Positions 15,947 to 23,836 of a stretch of DNA of 28,188 nt are shown here, in pieces (within the stretch, counting starts at the first letter, position 1; the number at the start of each line of letters is the position of its first letter). A model generated the notes under the pieces. That model ran no database searches and had not been told where the DNA came from. It worked only from the letters and a program-made list of their open reading frames with translations. Location: the NCBI GenBank assembly GCA_016927155.1, contig JAFGNE010000020.1:1-28188 (forward strand), given 5' to 3'. The DNA comes from Candidatus Peregrinibacteria bacterium (GTDB taxonomy: Bacteria > Patescibacteriota > Gracilibacteria > UM-FILTER-43-11). The position numbers were made by a program, and so were the translations under genes.

Positions 15947-17677
15947 ATGAAAAAAAGAAATTTATCCGCCCTCCGTGAGGGGCTCCGCGAGGCTATTGAA
16001 AAAGCGGGTATGGACGTTCCATCCGGCGGGATCCATATTGAAAAATCCAAAACACCCGGTTTCGGCCATTTTGCCGTCAACATTGCCATGAGTTTGGCAG
16101 GCAGAGAGAAAGGGGACCCCCGTGCCATTGCCGAAAAAATAAAAGCTCATCTGGATCCGGTTTTATTTGAGAAGGTGGAAATTGCCGGACCGGGTTTTAT
16201 CAACTTATGGGTTGAACAAAAATTTTATTCAACAGAATGCGCCGATTTAGCCGCTGATTTGGAAAAATACCTTTCCGGTGTTTTCGAAATACAAAAAAAG
16301 AAACCGATCATGCTTCTCGATACCTCCCACCCCAATATTGCCAAGCCCATGGGGGTGCACCACCTGCTTTCCACCATTATCGGCGACGCGGTGAAGAAAA
16401 TTTATAAGCGTTTTGGTTACCAAGTGGTGAACGATAATTATCTGGGCGACTGGGGCACCCAATTCGGTAAGCTGATTTATGCCATTCGTCAGTGGGGCGA
16501 TATGAAGCTAATCGGGAAAAATCCCATTCCTGAGCTCCTTAACCTCTATGTTAAATTTCACAACGAAGCCGAGAAGGATCCCGGCCTGGAAGATTTCGGA
16601 CGCGCTGAGTTTAAAAAACTGGAAAAAGGCGATAGTGAAAACCGTAAGCTTTGGGAATTTATTGTGGCCAAGAGCATGGTCGAGTTCCAGAAGATCTACG
16701 ACCGCCTCCATGTGGAATTCGACATGATTAACGGCGAGAGCTTTTATGAGAACAAAATGCCCGCCATTTTGGAATATGGCCGCAAGAAAGGAATTTTTAT
16801 AGACGGCGAACAGGGGGCCTGGATTGTGCCGATGGAAAATCCCGATGAGCCGCCTGCCATCGTCCGTAAGTCGGACGGTTCCACGCTTTACGCCACGCGC
16901 GATTTGGCCCGCATCAAATATTGGGAAGACAATTGGCATCCTGAGCTGATGGTGAATGTGGTGGATGTGGCACAGGAACTTTACTTTAAACAGCTTTTTG
17001 AAGTTACCGATAAGCTCGGCCTCACAAAAGCGAAAAACGTGCATGTGAAATTCGGCCGGATGCAGTTTGAGGACGGCAAGATGAGCACCCGTAAAGGCAA
17101 TATCATTTTACTGGAAGAGGTTTTGGATGAATCGGAAGATCGCGCGATGAAATTGGCTGAGGAGAAGGGGATTGAGCTTTCCGCTGATGAACGAAAAGAA
17201 CTCGCGCGCATCATGGGTGTTGGTGCCATTAAGTACAATGTGCTTTCCCAAAACAGGACGACCAACATCACTTTCAATTGGGATAAAATGCTTACTTTTG
17301 AGGGGAATAGCGCGCCTTATCTTATGTACACGGCCGCCCGCGCTCACTCGGTTATCCGCAAGGCGGAAACGGATGCGAAAGAGGCCGCCAAATATACCCT
17401 GGAGCTTAAGGAGCCTGCCGAAACCCAATTGGCTATTGAGCTTCTGCTTTACGCCGACTCCATCCGCCGTGCCGCCCAGGAATTTAAGCCGAACCTCATT
17501 GCCAACTACCTTTATGAACTGGCACAGGAATTCAACGTTTTTTACAACAACCTGCCCATCCTCCAGGCTGATTCGGAGGAGCTTAAAAAATCCCGCCTGC
17601 TCCTTACTGTTTGCGTCCTAAAGATTATGGAAGACGGGCTTGGGCTTTTGGGTATTGAGGTGCCGGAGAAAATGTAA
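15947..17677 (+). CDS. argS: arginyl-tRNA synthetase
   Basis: This 576-aa class I aminoacyl-tRNA synthetase charges tRNA-Arg with arginine. Residues 1-90 are the ArgRS-specific N-terminal tRNA-contact domain (GDPRAIAEKI, IAGPGFINLWV). The Rossmann catalytic core starts with SHPNIAKPMGVHHLLSTI, where HIGH is expected but GVHH is read. It continues through NDNYLGDWGTQFGKLI and the KMSKS-like GKMSTRKGNIILLEE. The helical anticodon-binding domain ends the protein (YLYELAQEFNVFYN). I chose ATG 15947: the open frame reaches back to 15818, but that part overlaps the divergent CNNM start and is not ArgRS-like. It lies just upstream of tRNA-Phe and rlmN. Confidence 0.95.
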   Translation: MKKRNLSALREGLREAIEKAGMDVPSGGIHIEKSKTPGFGHFAVNIAMSLAGREKGDPRAIAEKIKAHLDPVLFEKVEIAGPGFINLWVEQKFYSTECADLAADLEKYLSGVFEIQKKKPIMLLDTSHPNIAKPMGVHHLLSTIIGDAVKKIYKRFGYQVVNDNYLGDWGTQFGKLIYAIRQWGDMKLIGKNPIPELLNLYVKFHNEAEKDPGLEDFGRAEFKKLEKGDSENRKLWEFIVAKSMVEFQKIYDRLHVEFDMINGESFYENKMPAILEYGRKKGIFIDGEQGAWIVPMENPDEPPAIVRKSDGSTLYATRDLARIKYWEDNWHPELMVNVVDVAQELYFKQLFEVTDKLGLTKAKNVHVKFGRMQFEDGKMSTRKGNIILLEEVLDESEDRAMKLAEEKGIELSADERKELARIMGVGAIKYNVLSQNRTTNITFNWDKMLTFEGNSAPYLMYTAARAHSVIRKAETDAKEAAKYTLELKEPAETQLAIELLLYADSIRRAAQEFKPNLIANYLYELAQEFNVFYNNLPILQADSEELKKSRLLLTVCVLKIMEDGLGLLGIEVPEKM

Positions 17678-17678
17678 C

Positions 17679-17707
17679 TTGCGGGCGTAAACTTTTTCAT
17701 TTAAAAT
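17679..17707 (+). promoter_or_regulatory. predicted promoter of tRNA-Phe and rlmN
   Basis: TTGCGG (17679-17684) and TAAAAT (17702-17707) are spaced by 17 nt and begin just after the argS stop. The expected start, about 7 nt downstream of the -10, falls close to the mature tRNA 5' end at 17721. Confidence 0.5.
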
Positions 17708-17720
17708 TTCGTCGTTATGT

Positions 17721-17795
17721 GGCCGGGTAGCTCAGTGGTAGAGCGAAGGACTGAAAATCCTTGCGTCGACAGTTCAATTCTGTCCCTGGCCACCA
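17721..17795 (+). tRNA. tRNA-Phe (anticodon GAA)
   Basis: A 75-nt cloverleaf with encoded CCA. The acceptor stem GGCCGGG pairs with CCTGGCC including one G.U. The D stem is GCTC/GAGC. The anticodon stem AAGGA/TCCTT holds the loop CTGAAAA, giving anticodon GAA. The T stem GACAG/CTGTC encloses TTCAATT. Discriminator A is followed by CCA at 17793-17795. Loop positions A36-A38 fit a MiaA-type substrate. Only 7 nt separate it from the rlmN start. Confidence 0.97.
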
Positions 17796-17802
17796 TTTTT
17801 AT

Positions 17803-18816
17803 ATGGAAACCCTGTTGGATGCCGCAAGGGAGTTACAATGGAAACCTTTCCGCCTGAGGCAGGTCCACCATGCGCGCGAAACAGAGCTTGTTTCCGGTTG
17901 GGATCAGATGACCAGTCTGCCACAGAAAGACCGCGAATGGCTTAATGGGCATATCCCTTTCGATTGCCTGAAAGTTATGAAGTCGGAAATTTCTGAAGAT
18001 GGTACTGCCATTAAATGGCTTTTGGAGACAGGAGACAAAAAGCGGATTGAAACCGTTCTTCTTATCCACACCGCGCCAACAAAAAAGTGGGGGACGGTTT
18101 GTATCAGTTCTCAGATCGGCTGCCCCATGAAATGCGCGTTCTGCGCCACGGGGAAGATGGGGTTCTTCCGAAACCTTACGGCCGATGAGGTCCTTGATCA
18201 ATTCTTGATCGCTAAACGTGAGGCGGCTAAACAGGGGATCGTTGGAAACCTGAATGTCGTTTTTATGGGAATGGGGGAGCCTTTGCTCAACCTGGAGGCC
18301 GTTATTCCTGCCATCAAAGTGCTGATTGACCCGAAACGCTATAGCCTTTCGCCAACGCGCGTGACGGTTTCGACCAGCGGTATATTGCCGGGATTGAAAC
18401 GGCTTTTTGATGAGAAACTGAATATCGGCCTGGCGCTGTCCTTGCACGCGTCCACACATGAACTCAGGTTAAAGCTGATGCCCGCTAACGCGGTTTATCC
18501 GCTTGATGAGGTGATGAAAGAGATAAGGAAATGGGAAAAAAAGACGGAGGTGCTTTACGAATATATTTTGATTGAAGGCGTGAATGATTCGCCAAAGGAC
18601 GCCCGCGACCTTTTAAAGTTGCTTAAGGGGCGGAATGCCAAAATAAACCTGATTCCCTTAAATCCGGTGGAAGGCACGGGTTTCAGGCGCCCGGCGGCCA
18701 GGGCGATGATGGGATTTTTGCGTCTTCTGGAAGAAGGGGGCCTCGCGGTCACCCTGCGCCACACCAAAGGCGACGACATCAAGGCGGCGTGCGGGCAGCT
18801 GAATGCCCGAAATTAG
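17803..18816 (+). CDS. rlmN: dual-specificity RNA methyltransferase RlmN
   Basis: This 337-aa radical-SAM enzyme methylates C2 of A2503 in 23S rRNA and of A37 in some tRNAs. The radical-SAM cluster is C107-x3-C111-x2-C114 in GCPMKCAFCATG. The mechanistic cysteines are also present: C100 in VCISSQIG and C330 in AACGQL. MGMGEPLLN and LALSLHASTHELR are further family signatures, and the N-terminal helical domain has EWLNGHIPFD. The start is ATG 17803; the open frame extends upstream into the tRNA, which is not coding. With 7 nt between the tRNA 3' end and the ATG, the mRNA must arise by processing of a tRNA-mRNA precursor or from another start. It ends 4 nt before the convergent folA. Confidence 0.96.
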   Translation: METLLDAARELQWKPFRLRQVHHARETELVSGWDQMTSLPQKDREWLNGHIPFDCLKVMKSEISEDGTAIKWLLETGDKKRIETVLLIHTAPTKKWGTVCISSQIGCPMKCAFCATGKMGFFRNLTADEVLDQFLIAKREAAKQGIVGNLNVVFMGMGEPLLNLEAVIPAIKVLIDPKRYSLSPTRVTVSTSGILPGLKRLFDEKLNIGLALSLHASTHELRLKLMPANAVYPLDEVMKEIRKWEKKTEVLYEYILIEGVNDSPKDARDLLKLLKGRNAKINLIPLNPVEGTGFRRPAARAMMGFLRLLEEGGLAVTLRHTKGDDIKAACGQLNARN

Positions 18817-18820
18817 GGAA

Positions 18821-19339
18821 TTATTTCTCGTACAGCAAAAACTCAAACGGCACGCCATTTTCGTCTCCTCCGCCGAGGCGGGTTATTTTTTTGAATGATT
18901 TCGGTATATTAGGGAAGGACGCGTCGCATTTGAACTCCTTGTTGATTCGGGTAAGGTAGATACCTTTCATTTTGGAATTTTTGATGGCCTGAGCGTATAC
19001 CTTGGCGCCGCCGATGATAAAAACGGATTCGATCGCGTCATCCGCTTTTTGGAATGCTTCTTCCAGCGAATGGCACACGTAAGCGCCCTCCGCCTTAAAA
19101 TCCTTATTTTTAGTGAGCACTACGTTGCGCCGGCCGGGCAGGGGACGAAAGGTTTCAGGGATAGATTCCCAGGTAGTCCGCCCCATGATAACCAAGTTTA
19201 TTTTGGCATGGTTTTCAGTTTTTTCCGTTACTTTTCGGAAATGCTGAATATCTTCTTTCAAATCCCAGGGTATTTTTCCTTTAATGCCGATCCCGTTTTT
19301 GCGGTCCGCGGCGGCGATGAGATAAACATTTTTGCTCAT
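18821..19339 (-). CDS. folA: dihydrofolate reductase
   Basis: This 172-aa enzyme reduces dihydrofolate to tetrahydrofolate with NADPH. Recognisable parts are LIAAADRKNGIGIKGKIPWDL with the acidic residue of the substrate site just after the Trp-Asp pair, VIMGRTTWESIP, LPGRRNVVLTKN and FIIGGAKVYAQAI, the NADPH-binding segment. It is slightly longer than the usual 160 aa. It overlaps the end of thyA by 4 nt (ATGA), the classic thyA-folA pairing in which DHFR regenerates the folate that thymidylate synthase oxidises. Confidence 0.95.
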   Translation of the reverse strand: MSKNVYLIAAADRKNGIGIKGKIPWDLKEDIQHFRKVTEKTENHAKINLVIMGRTTWESIPETFRPLPGRRNVVLTKNKDFKAEGAYVCHSLEEAFQKADDAIESVFIIGGAKVYAQAIKNSKMKGIYLTRINKEFKCDASFPNIPKSFKKITRLGGGDENGVPFEFLLYEK

Positions 19340-20148
19340 ACGGCGATAGGGAATTTAATGGCTTCATCGTGCACATAATTTTGGAGTTCGAAATCTTCGA
19401 ATTTCAAATCCCAGAACGGTTTTTTGGTAATTTTAAGCTGAGGCAGGGGATGGGGCGTGCGTTTCAGTTGCTCTTTCAGCCCGTCCACATGATTAAGATA
19501 GATGTGCACGTCGCCCAGCGTGTGCACAAAAACGCCCGGCGTCAGGTTACACTCCTGCGCCACCATCATGAGCAGCGCGCTGTAGGAGGCGATATTGAAA
19601 GGCACACCGAGCGCGATATCGGCGCTCCTCTGGTAAAGCTGCAGGTCGAGCCTATCGCCCATCACGTTGAACTGGAAAAACGCGTGGCAGGGCATAAGCG
19701 CCATCCGTGGCAAATCGGCGGGATTCCAGGCGGAAACGATGATGCGGCGCGAGTCGGGTTTGTTTTTAATCAAATCAATCGCCTGTTGTATTTGGTTAAT
19801 CGTGGACATTTTGAAGGAACCGTCCGCCTGCTTCTCGAATTTTTCCCACGCCACCCACTGTTTGCCATAAATCGGCCCCAGGTCGCCGTTTTCATCCGCC
19901 CAGTCGTTCCAGATGCGGGTATATTCTTTCAGCCCGTCATTGATGTTCGTGGAGCCGCGCAAAAACCACAAAAGCTCTCGGATGATGGCGTCGAAAAGCG
20001 TTTTTTTGGTGGTGACCAGGGGGAAGCCTTCTTGCAAATCATATTTCCTCTGCGCGCCGAATATCGAAATCGTACCCGTGCCCGTGCGGTCGGTTTTTTG
20101 GATGCCATTATCGAAGATCTCCTGGACGAGTGAAAGGTATTGCTTCAT
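19336..20148 (-). CDS. thyA: thymidylate synthase
   Basis: This 270-aa enzyme makes dTMP from dUMP using methylene-tetrahydrofolate. Family marks are DRTGTGTISIFG, LLWFLRGSTNI, GPIYGKQW, SRRIIVSAWNP and MPCHAFFQF with the nucleophile at C154. QRSADIALGVPFNIASYSALL supplies the folate and nucleotide contacts, and HIYLNHVDGLKEQL lies near the C-terminus. Length is normal (264 aa in E. coli). It is the first gene of a thyA-folA operon with its own predicted promoter, divergent from nnrE. Confidence 0.98.
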   Translation of the reverse strand: MKQYLSLVQEIFDNGIQKTDRTGTGTISIFGAQRKYDLQEGFPLVTTKKTLFDAIIRELLWFLRGSTNINDGLKEYTRIWNDWADENGDLGPIYGKQWVAWEKFEKQADGSFKMSTINQIQQAIDLIKNKPDSRRIIVSAWNPADLPRMALMPCHAFFQFNVMGDRLDLQLYQRSADIALGVPFNIASYSALLMMVAQECNLTPGVFVHTLGDVHIYLNHVDGLKEQLKRTPHPLPQLKITKKPFWDLKFEDFELQNYVHDEAIKFPIAV

Positions 20149-20170
20149 CCGGTTAACTTAGTGCTGTTTA

Positions 20171-20199
20171 AATATAACAAGGGGCGCGGGCTTGGGCAA
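20171..20199 (-). promoter_or_regulatory. predicted thyA-folA promoter
   Basis: On the minus strand TTGCCC (20199-20194) and TATATT (20176-20171) are 17 nt apart. The start near 20164 leaves a leader of about 16 nt before the thyA ATG. Confidence 0.55.
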
Positions 20200-20203
20200 G
20201 GAG

Positions 20204-20209
20204 TATAAT
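20204..20209 (+). promoter_or_regulatory. -10 box of nnrE, predicted leaderless
   Basis: A perfect TATAAT is followed after 6 nt by the nnrE ATG at 20216, where the transcription start is expected. No -35 match is seen. An AGGAG-like string just upstream would lie outside such a transcript. Confidence 0.45.
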
Positions 20210-20215
20210 GGTTTC

Positions 20216-20902
20216 ATGGAACTTAGTCCGCTTACCGCCACCGAGATGCGCGCGTTTGAAGAATATGCCGTCAAAAAATACGGAGTGACTTTGGAGAGCA
20301 TGATGGAGCGCGCAGGAAGAGCGGTTTTTGAAGTGGTCATGAAGGAATGCCTCGCGGGTTCAGGCGAGGTCCTGAAACAAGTTCAGGATGACAATCGCCC
20401 TCGCCCGCATGTGCTGGTCGTTGCGGGGAAGGGGAATAACGGAGGTGATGCGCTAGTCGCGGCAGAACTTTTGAAGAAAGAAGGTGTGAATGTCACGGTT
20501 TATCAGCCGTATTCCGGACACGATATCGGCGAGGTCCTGAAACAAGTTCAGGACGACAATAAGTATAACCTGATCATTGACGGGCTTTTCGGTTTTTCAC
20601 TCAAAGGCAATCCGCGGCCGCCGGCGGATGAGGTCATTCAAAAAATAAACGCCTCCAGGATTCCGGTTTTATCCATCGATGTGCCGTCGGGGCTGGACGC
20701 GGAAACGGGGCAATTGATGATTCCTGCTGTCCGTGCGACGTATACGGTGACTTTGGGTATGCCTAAAGTGGGGCTCGACGCGCATAAAGATCACGTCGGA
20801 AAACTGTTTTTGGGTAATGTGGGCGTTCCTGAAAAGGCTTATGAGGAATCAGGGTATTATTTCCCCATATTTTTAGGGAAAAGCTATATCCCATTACATT
20901 GA
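20216..20902 (+). CDS. nnrE: NAD(P)H-hydrate epimerase
   Basis: This 228-aa YjeF N-terminal-type enzyme epimerises damaged, hydrated NAD(P)H so that a dehydratase can repair it. Signatures are the N-terminal LTATEMRAFEEYAVKKYGV, VVAGKGNNGGDALVAAELL, DGLFGFSLKGNPRPP and SIDVPSGLDAETGQ, which carry the NAD(P)HX-binding Asn and catalytic Asp. It has no C-terminal dehydratase domain. Two identical 11-residue inserts, GEVLKQVQDDN at residues 50-60 and 105-115, come from a 33-bp DNA repeat and sit between conserved strands. I start it at ATG 20216; a TTG at 20192 is in frame but lies before the conserved N-terminus. It is divergent from thyA. Confidence 0.9.
   Translation: MELSPLTATEMRAFEEYAVKKYGVTLESMMERAGRAVFEVVMKECLAGSGEVLKQVQDDNRPRPHVLVVAGKGNNGGDALVAAELLKKEGVNVTVYQPYSGHDIGEVLKQVQDDNKYNLIIDGLFGFSLKGNPRPPADEVIQKINASRIPVLSIDVPSGLDAETGQLMIPAVRATYTVTLGMPKVGLDAHKDHVGKLFLGNVGVPEKAYEESGYYFPIFLGKSYIPLH
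20363..20395 (+). repeat. palindromic repeat inside nnrE, copy 1
   Basis: A 33-bp unit whose core CCTGAAACAAGTTCAGG (20371-20387) is a perfect 6-bp inverted repeat around a 5-nt loop. It is translated as GEVLKQVQDDN. Confidence 0.85.
20528..20560 (+). repeat. palindromic repeat inside nnrE, copy 2
   Basis: It matches copy 1 at 32 of 33 positions (one silent T/C change, 165 nt downstream), in the same frame and giving the same 11 residues. The inverted core is at 20536-20552. Confidence 0.85.
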
Positions 20903-20928
20903 AAGTAAGAGGCTGTATCCTATATAAT
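20899..20928 (+). promoter_or_regulatory. predicted pgk promoter
   Basis: TTGAAA (20899-20904) and TATAAT (20923-20928) are 18 nt apart. The -35 box contains the nnrE stop codon. The start near 20935 gives a leader of about 24 nt to the pgk ATG. Confidence 0.6.
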
Positions 20929-20958
20929 CCCAAAGGATTAGCCTTTAAGTCGTTTAAA

Positions 20959-22128
20959 ATGAAACTAAGGACTGTCAAAAACCTTAAAAATCTTAAAGGT
21001 AAAAGGGTGATCGTGCGGGTGGATTTCAATGTCCCGCTCGATTCTAAAGGCAATGTGCGTAACGACAAGCGCATCCGGTTCGCTTTGCCTACGCTCAAAT
21101 ATCTTTTGGCGGAGGAGGCTGATCAGTTAATCCTGATGACCCATGTGGGGCGGCCCAAAAACAACGAGAAAGAATTGATGACCGGAAGAATCGCCGAGCG
21201 GCTGGGCAAACTGATAAAAATAAAAGTCGCCAAAGTTAATGGCTGGGGTGAAAAGGGGATCCCTCCCGCCAAAATCGTAATGCTTGAGAACCTGCGTTTT
21301 AACCCGGGCGAAAAGAGCAAAAATGAGAACGAAAGGGCGGCTTTCGGAAAACAACTGGCTTCGCTCGCGGACATTTATGTGAATGAGGCTTTTTCCAATT
21401 CTCACCGCGCGCATGCCAGCATGGTGTCCGTGCCTAAGTTTATCCCCGGTTATGCGGGTTTTGGCGTTATGCAGGAGGCGGAACAGATCAGCAAGGCCCT
21501 TGTGCATCCTAAGCGGCCTGTTGTCGCGATTATGGCGGGCGTAAAAGCCGACAAGCTGAATGCGATAAAAAACATGATGAAAATCGCCGATCAAGTCTGT
21601 GTGGGCGGGGCTTTGGCTTATGCGCTCAGAAAAGTACAGGGGTATGGTGTCGGCGCCACTAAAATCGACCAAGAGGGCATGACGGAAATGGCTGATATCG
21701 TAAAAGAGGTGAGCAAAAGCAGAAAGGTCATCCTTCCCGTAGACGCTGTGGTTGCGGACAAACTGGATGCAAAAGCGAAAGTCAAAATTGTCCCTCTCGA
21801 AAAAATCCCGAATGATGCCATGGCTTTAGATATCGGTCCGAAAACAATAAAACAGTATGCCGATATCATTAAAAAAGCCAAAACCGTCCTTTGGTTCGGC
21901 CCCCTTGGCGCATTTGAATCGGCTCCTTTTGCCAAAGGCACAAAAGCCATCGGTTCCGCTATCGCCAAGGTAAAAGGCCTTACGATCGCCGGCGGCGGCG
22001 ATACCGCCACGGCGATTGAGAAATTCAAGCTGGAAAAGAAATTCACCCTGGTCAGTACCGGCGGCGGCGCTTCGCTTGAAATGATTGAAGGAAAAGAATT
22101 ACCGGGGCTTTCCATCCTCAAAAAATAA
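20959..22128 (+). CDS. pgk: phosphoglycerate kinase
   Basis: This 389-aa cytosolic enzyme makes ATP from 1,3-bisphosphoglycerate and ADP. The N-terminal substrate domain has GKRVIVRVDFNVPLD, MTHVGRPK, LENLRFNPGE and NEAFSNSHRAHAS. The nucleotide domain has LFGFP-like WFGPLGAFE, GGGDTATAIEKF and STGGGASLEM. Length is typical (about 390). I place the start at ATG 20959; the open frame reaches back to 20899 but those 20 codons overlie the promoter. Its TAA overlaps the ATG of the next gene by 1 nt. Confidence 0.97.
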   Translation: MKLRTVKNLKNLKGKRVIVRVDFNVPLDSKGNVRNDKRIRFALPTLKYLLAEEADQLILMTHVGRPKNNEKELMTGRIAERLGKLIKIKVAKVNGWGEKGIPPAKIVMLENLRFNPGEKSKNENERAAFGKQLASLADIYVNEAFSNSHRAHASMVSVPKFIPGYAGFGVMQEAEQISKALVHPKRPVVAIMAGVKADKLNAIKNMMKIADQVCVGGALAYALRKVQGYGVGATKIDQEGMTEMADIVKEVSKSRKVILPVDAVVADKLDAKAKVKIVPLEKIPNDAMALDIGPKTIKQYADIIKKAKTVLWFGPLGAFESAPFAKGTKAIGSAIAKVKGLTIAGGGDTATAIEKFKLEKKFTLVSTGGGASLEMIEGKELPGLSILKK

Positions 22129-23834
22129 TGAAAAAAATCGTTTACATCGAAGTGGACGACGAGATCACGTCGGTTTACGACAGGGTAAAGCGCTTCAGGC
22201 AAACCGAAATTTATCTTGTCGTGCCCCGTAAAGCCATTCTTTTTGAAAGCGGCGTGAACCTTTCCATCCTTAAGAGCAAACTGGAAAAGTTGGGCAAAAT
22301 TCTGCACCTGGTCACTTCCGATGCCAATGGCCGCCATTTGGCGGAAAAAATAGGTATCGCCGTCCATCGGTCGCTGGAGATCGATGAAGTGAAGGCTCCG
22401 CCGGAAGACAGTCCCCAGATGCGCATTACGCCCATCCAGGCCCGCCGGAATGAAGTTGTCCGCGACCAGCCCCGCCGGTTTACGGAAAAAAAGATGACGA
22501 TCGGCGAACTCATCAAGGAATTCCGCCTTCGGGAAAAAAGCGGCAGAAAAAAGCCGGGTCATTTCTTTTCCTCTTTCCATTTCGCCCGTCCGAACCGGAA
22601 GCTTCTCGCCCTTATTGTCCTCATCAGCATCGGCCTTTTTATGCTGGTCAGCTATATCGCGCTTCCGGGGGCCACCCTTTATATCCGGCCCAAGTTCGAC
22701 AACATCAGCCATTCGGTCAACGTTATTCTGGCCGACAAGCGCAAAAACCAGAACCTGCTTCAGCAGAATAAAGCCCATGTGATCGCCAGTGAGGAGGTTA
22801 CCGTGGTGACCAAAGAGACCAAGATGTTCAATACGGCGGGCAAACAGTTTGAAGGGGTGAACGCGCGCGGAAAGGCCAAGATCATCAATGCCACGGAAGA
22901 GGAGTGGCAGCTTAAAGGGGAAACCCGCCTCCAGACGGAAGAAGGGCTTATTTTCCGGCTGAAGGGGCCTGTCGTTGTGCCGGCGGCTGTCCGCGACCCA
23001 TCAGGAACCGCCATTCCGGGGGAACTTTCCGTTTCCGTTGAAGCCGACCCTTTTGACGCCCTTGGTTCCCCTGTAGGGGAAAGGGGCAATATTCCCCCTT
23101 CCAGGTTTATTCTTCCCGGCCTTTCCAAATATAACCAGGCAAAGTTATGGGCCGAAAGCGTGGAACCTATGCAGGGAGGGGTCACGAAGTACCGGAAAAT
23201 GGTCAGGGCGGAAGATATAGAATCAGCTAAAAAGCAAATCGAGGAAAACCTCATCCTGATGGCCAGAGAAGAACTGAAGTCGCGCATCCGGGACATGAAC
23301 GCGCTTAACCAGACCAACCTTGCCCTGCTGGATGACAGCCGCTACCTTAAGACTGAACTTTTGGACCTCCGCGTCCCGGAAGACATTGAAGGCAGTTACC
23401 GGGAAAAGTTCGAAGTTTATGCCGAAATCAAGGCGATTGGCATGGCTTATGATTTTGACCAGCTTTTCGCCCTCCTTAAAAAGGAATTACGGGCCCGCGC
23501 CCATCCTGATATGCGTCTTAGGGATGATTCCATTACCCCCGAAACAGTCAGTTACGAGGTCATTGATGACGATCCTCAAAACGGACAGATTAAAATTACG
23601 GCGACAGCCAGAGGCATACAGGAGTTTGTAATTGATCCGGCGGATACCGCGGGCAAACGCTTTTCCGATAAAGTGAAAAATAAAGTGCTTGGGCAAAGCG
23701 TTGAAAACGCCCGCAATCTCGTCGCTAACCTCCCGGAAGTCGAATCCGTTAAAATCGAAGTTTGGCCTTTTTGGGCTTCCGCGCTTCCGCGGATCGCGGA
23801 CAACATCGAAATCAGGCTTATGGAAACGCAGTAA
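22128..23834 (+). CDS. baseplate-J-like single-pass membrane protein
   Basis: This is a 568-aa protein. Residues 1-90 look like a small alpha/beta (Rossmann-like) cytoplasmic domain (IVYIEVDDEITSVYDRVK, LHLVTSDANGRHLAEKIGI). Residues about 95-160 are a basic, disordered linker. One membrane helix (LLALIVLISIGLFMLVSYIA) lies near residues 163-182, followed by LPGATLYIRP. The large outer part is beta-rich, with VGERGNIPPSRF near 318-329 resembling the Gly-Asn-Ile turn of phage baseplate-J proteins. It ends in VKIEVWPFWASALP. I recall similar proteins annotated baseplate-J family in many Patescibacteria, role unproven. It is coupled to pgk by a 1-nt overlap and ends 2 nt from the convergent TraC-like gene. 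Confidence 0.75.
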   Translation: MKKIVYIEVDDEITSVYDRVKRFRQTEIYLVVPRKAILFESGVNLSILKSKLEKLGKILHLVTSDANGRHLAEKIGIAVHRSLEIDEVKAPPEDSPQMRITPIQARRNEVVRDQPRRFTEKKMTIGELIKEFRLREKSGRKKPGHFFSSFHFARPNRKLLALIVLISIGLFMLVSYIALPGATLYIRPKFDNISHSVNVILADKRKNQNLLQQNKAHVIASEEVTVVTKETKMFNTAGKQFEGVNARGKAKIINATEEEWQLKGETRLQTEEGLIFRLKGPVVVPAAVRDPSGTAIPGELSVSVEADPFDALGSPVGERGNIPPSRFILPGLSKYNQAKLWAESVEPMQGGVTKYRKMVRAEDIESAKKQIEENLILMAREELKSRIRDMNALNQTNLALLDDSRYLKTELLDLRVPEDIEGSYREKFEVYAEIKAIGMAYDFDQLFALLKKELRARAHPDMRLRDDSITPETVSYEVIDDDPQNGQIKITATARGIQEFVIDPADTAGKRFSDKVKNKVLGQSVENARNLVANLPEVESVKIEVWPFWASALPRIADNIEIRLMETQ

Positions 23835-23836
23835 GA

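Noticed and set aside
17761..17802. Upstream extension of rlmN to a TTG inside the tRNA
   Set aside because: The extension lies in the anticodon and T arms of a perfect tRNA-Phe; ATG 17803 gives the normal RlmN N-terminus.
21618..22778. Minus-strand open frame of 386 codons across the pgk and baseplate-J-like genes
   Set aside because: It spans two well-supported plus-strand genes and shows no recognisable domain.
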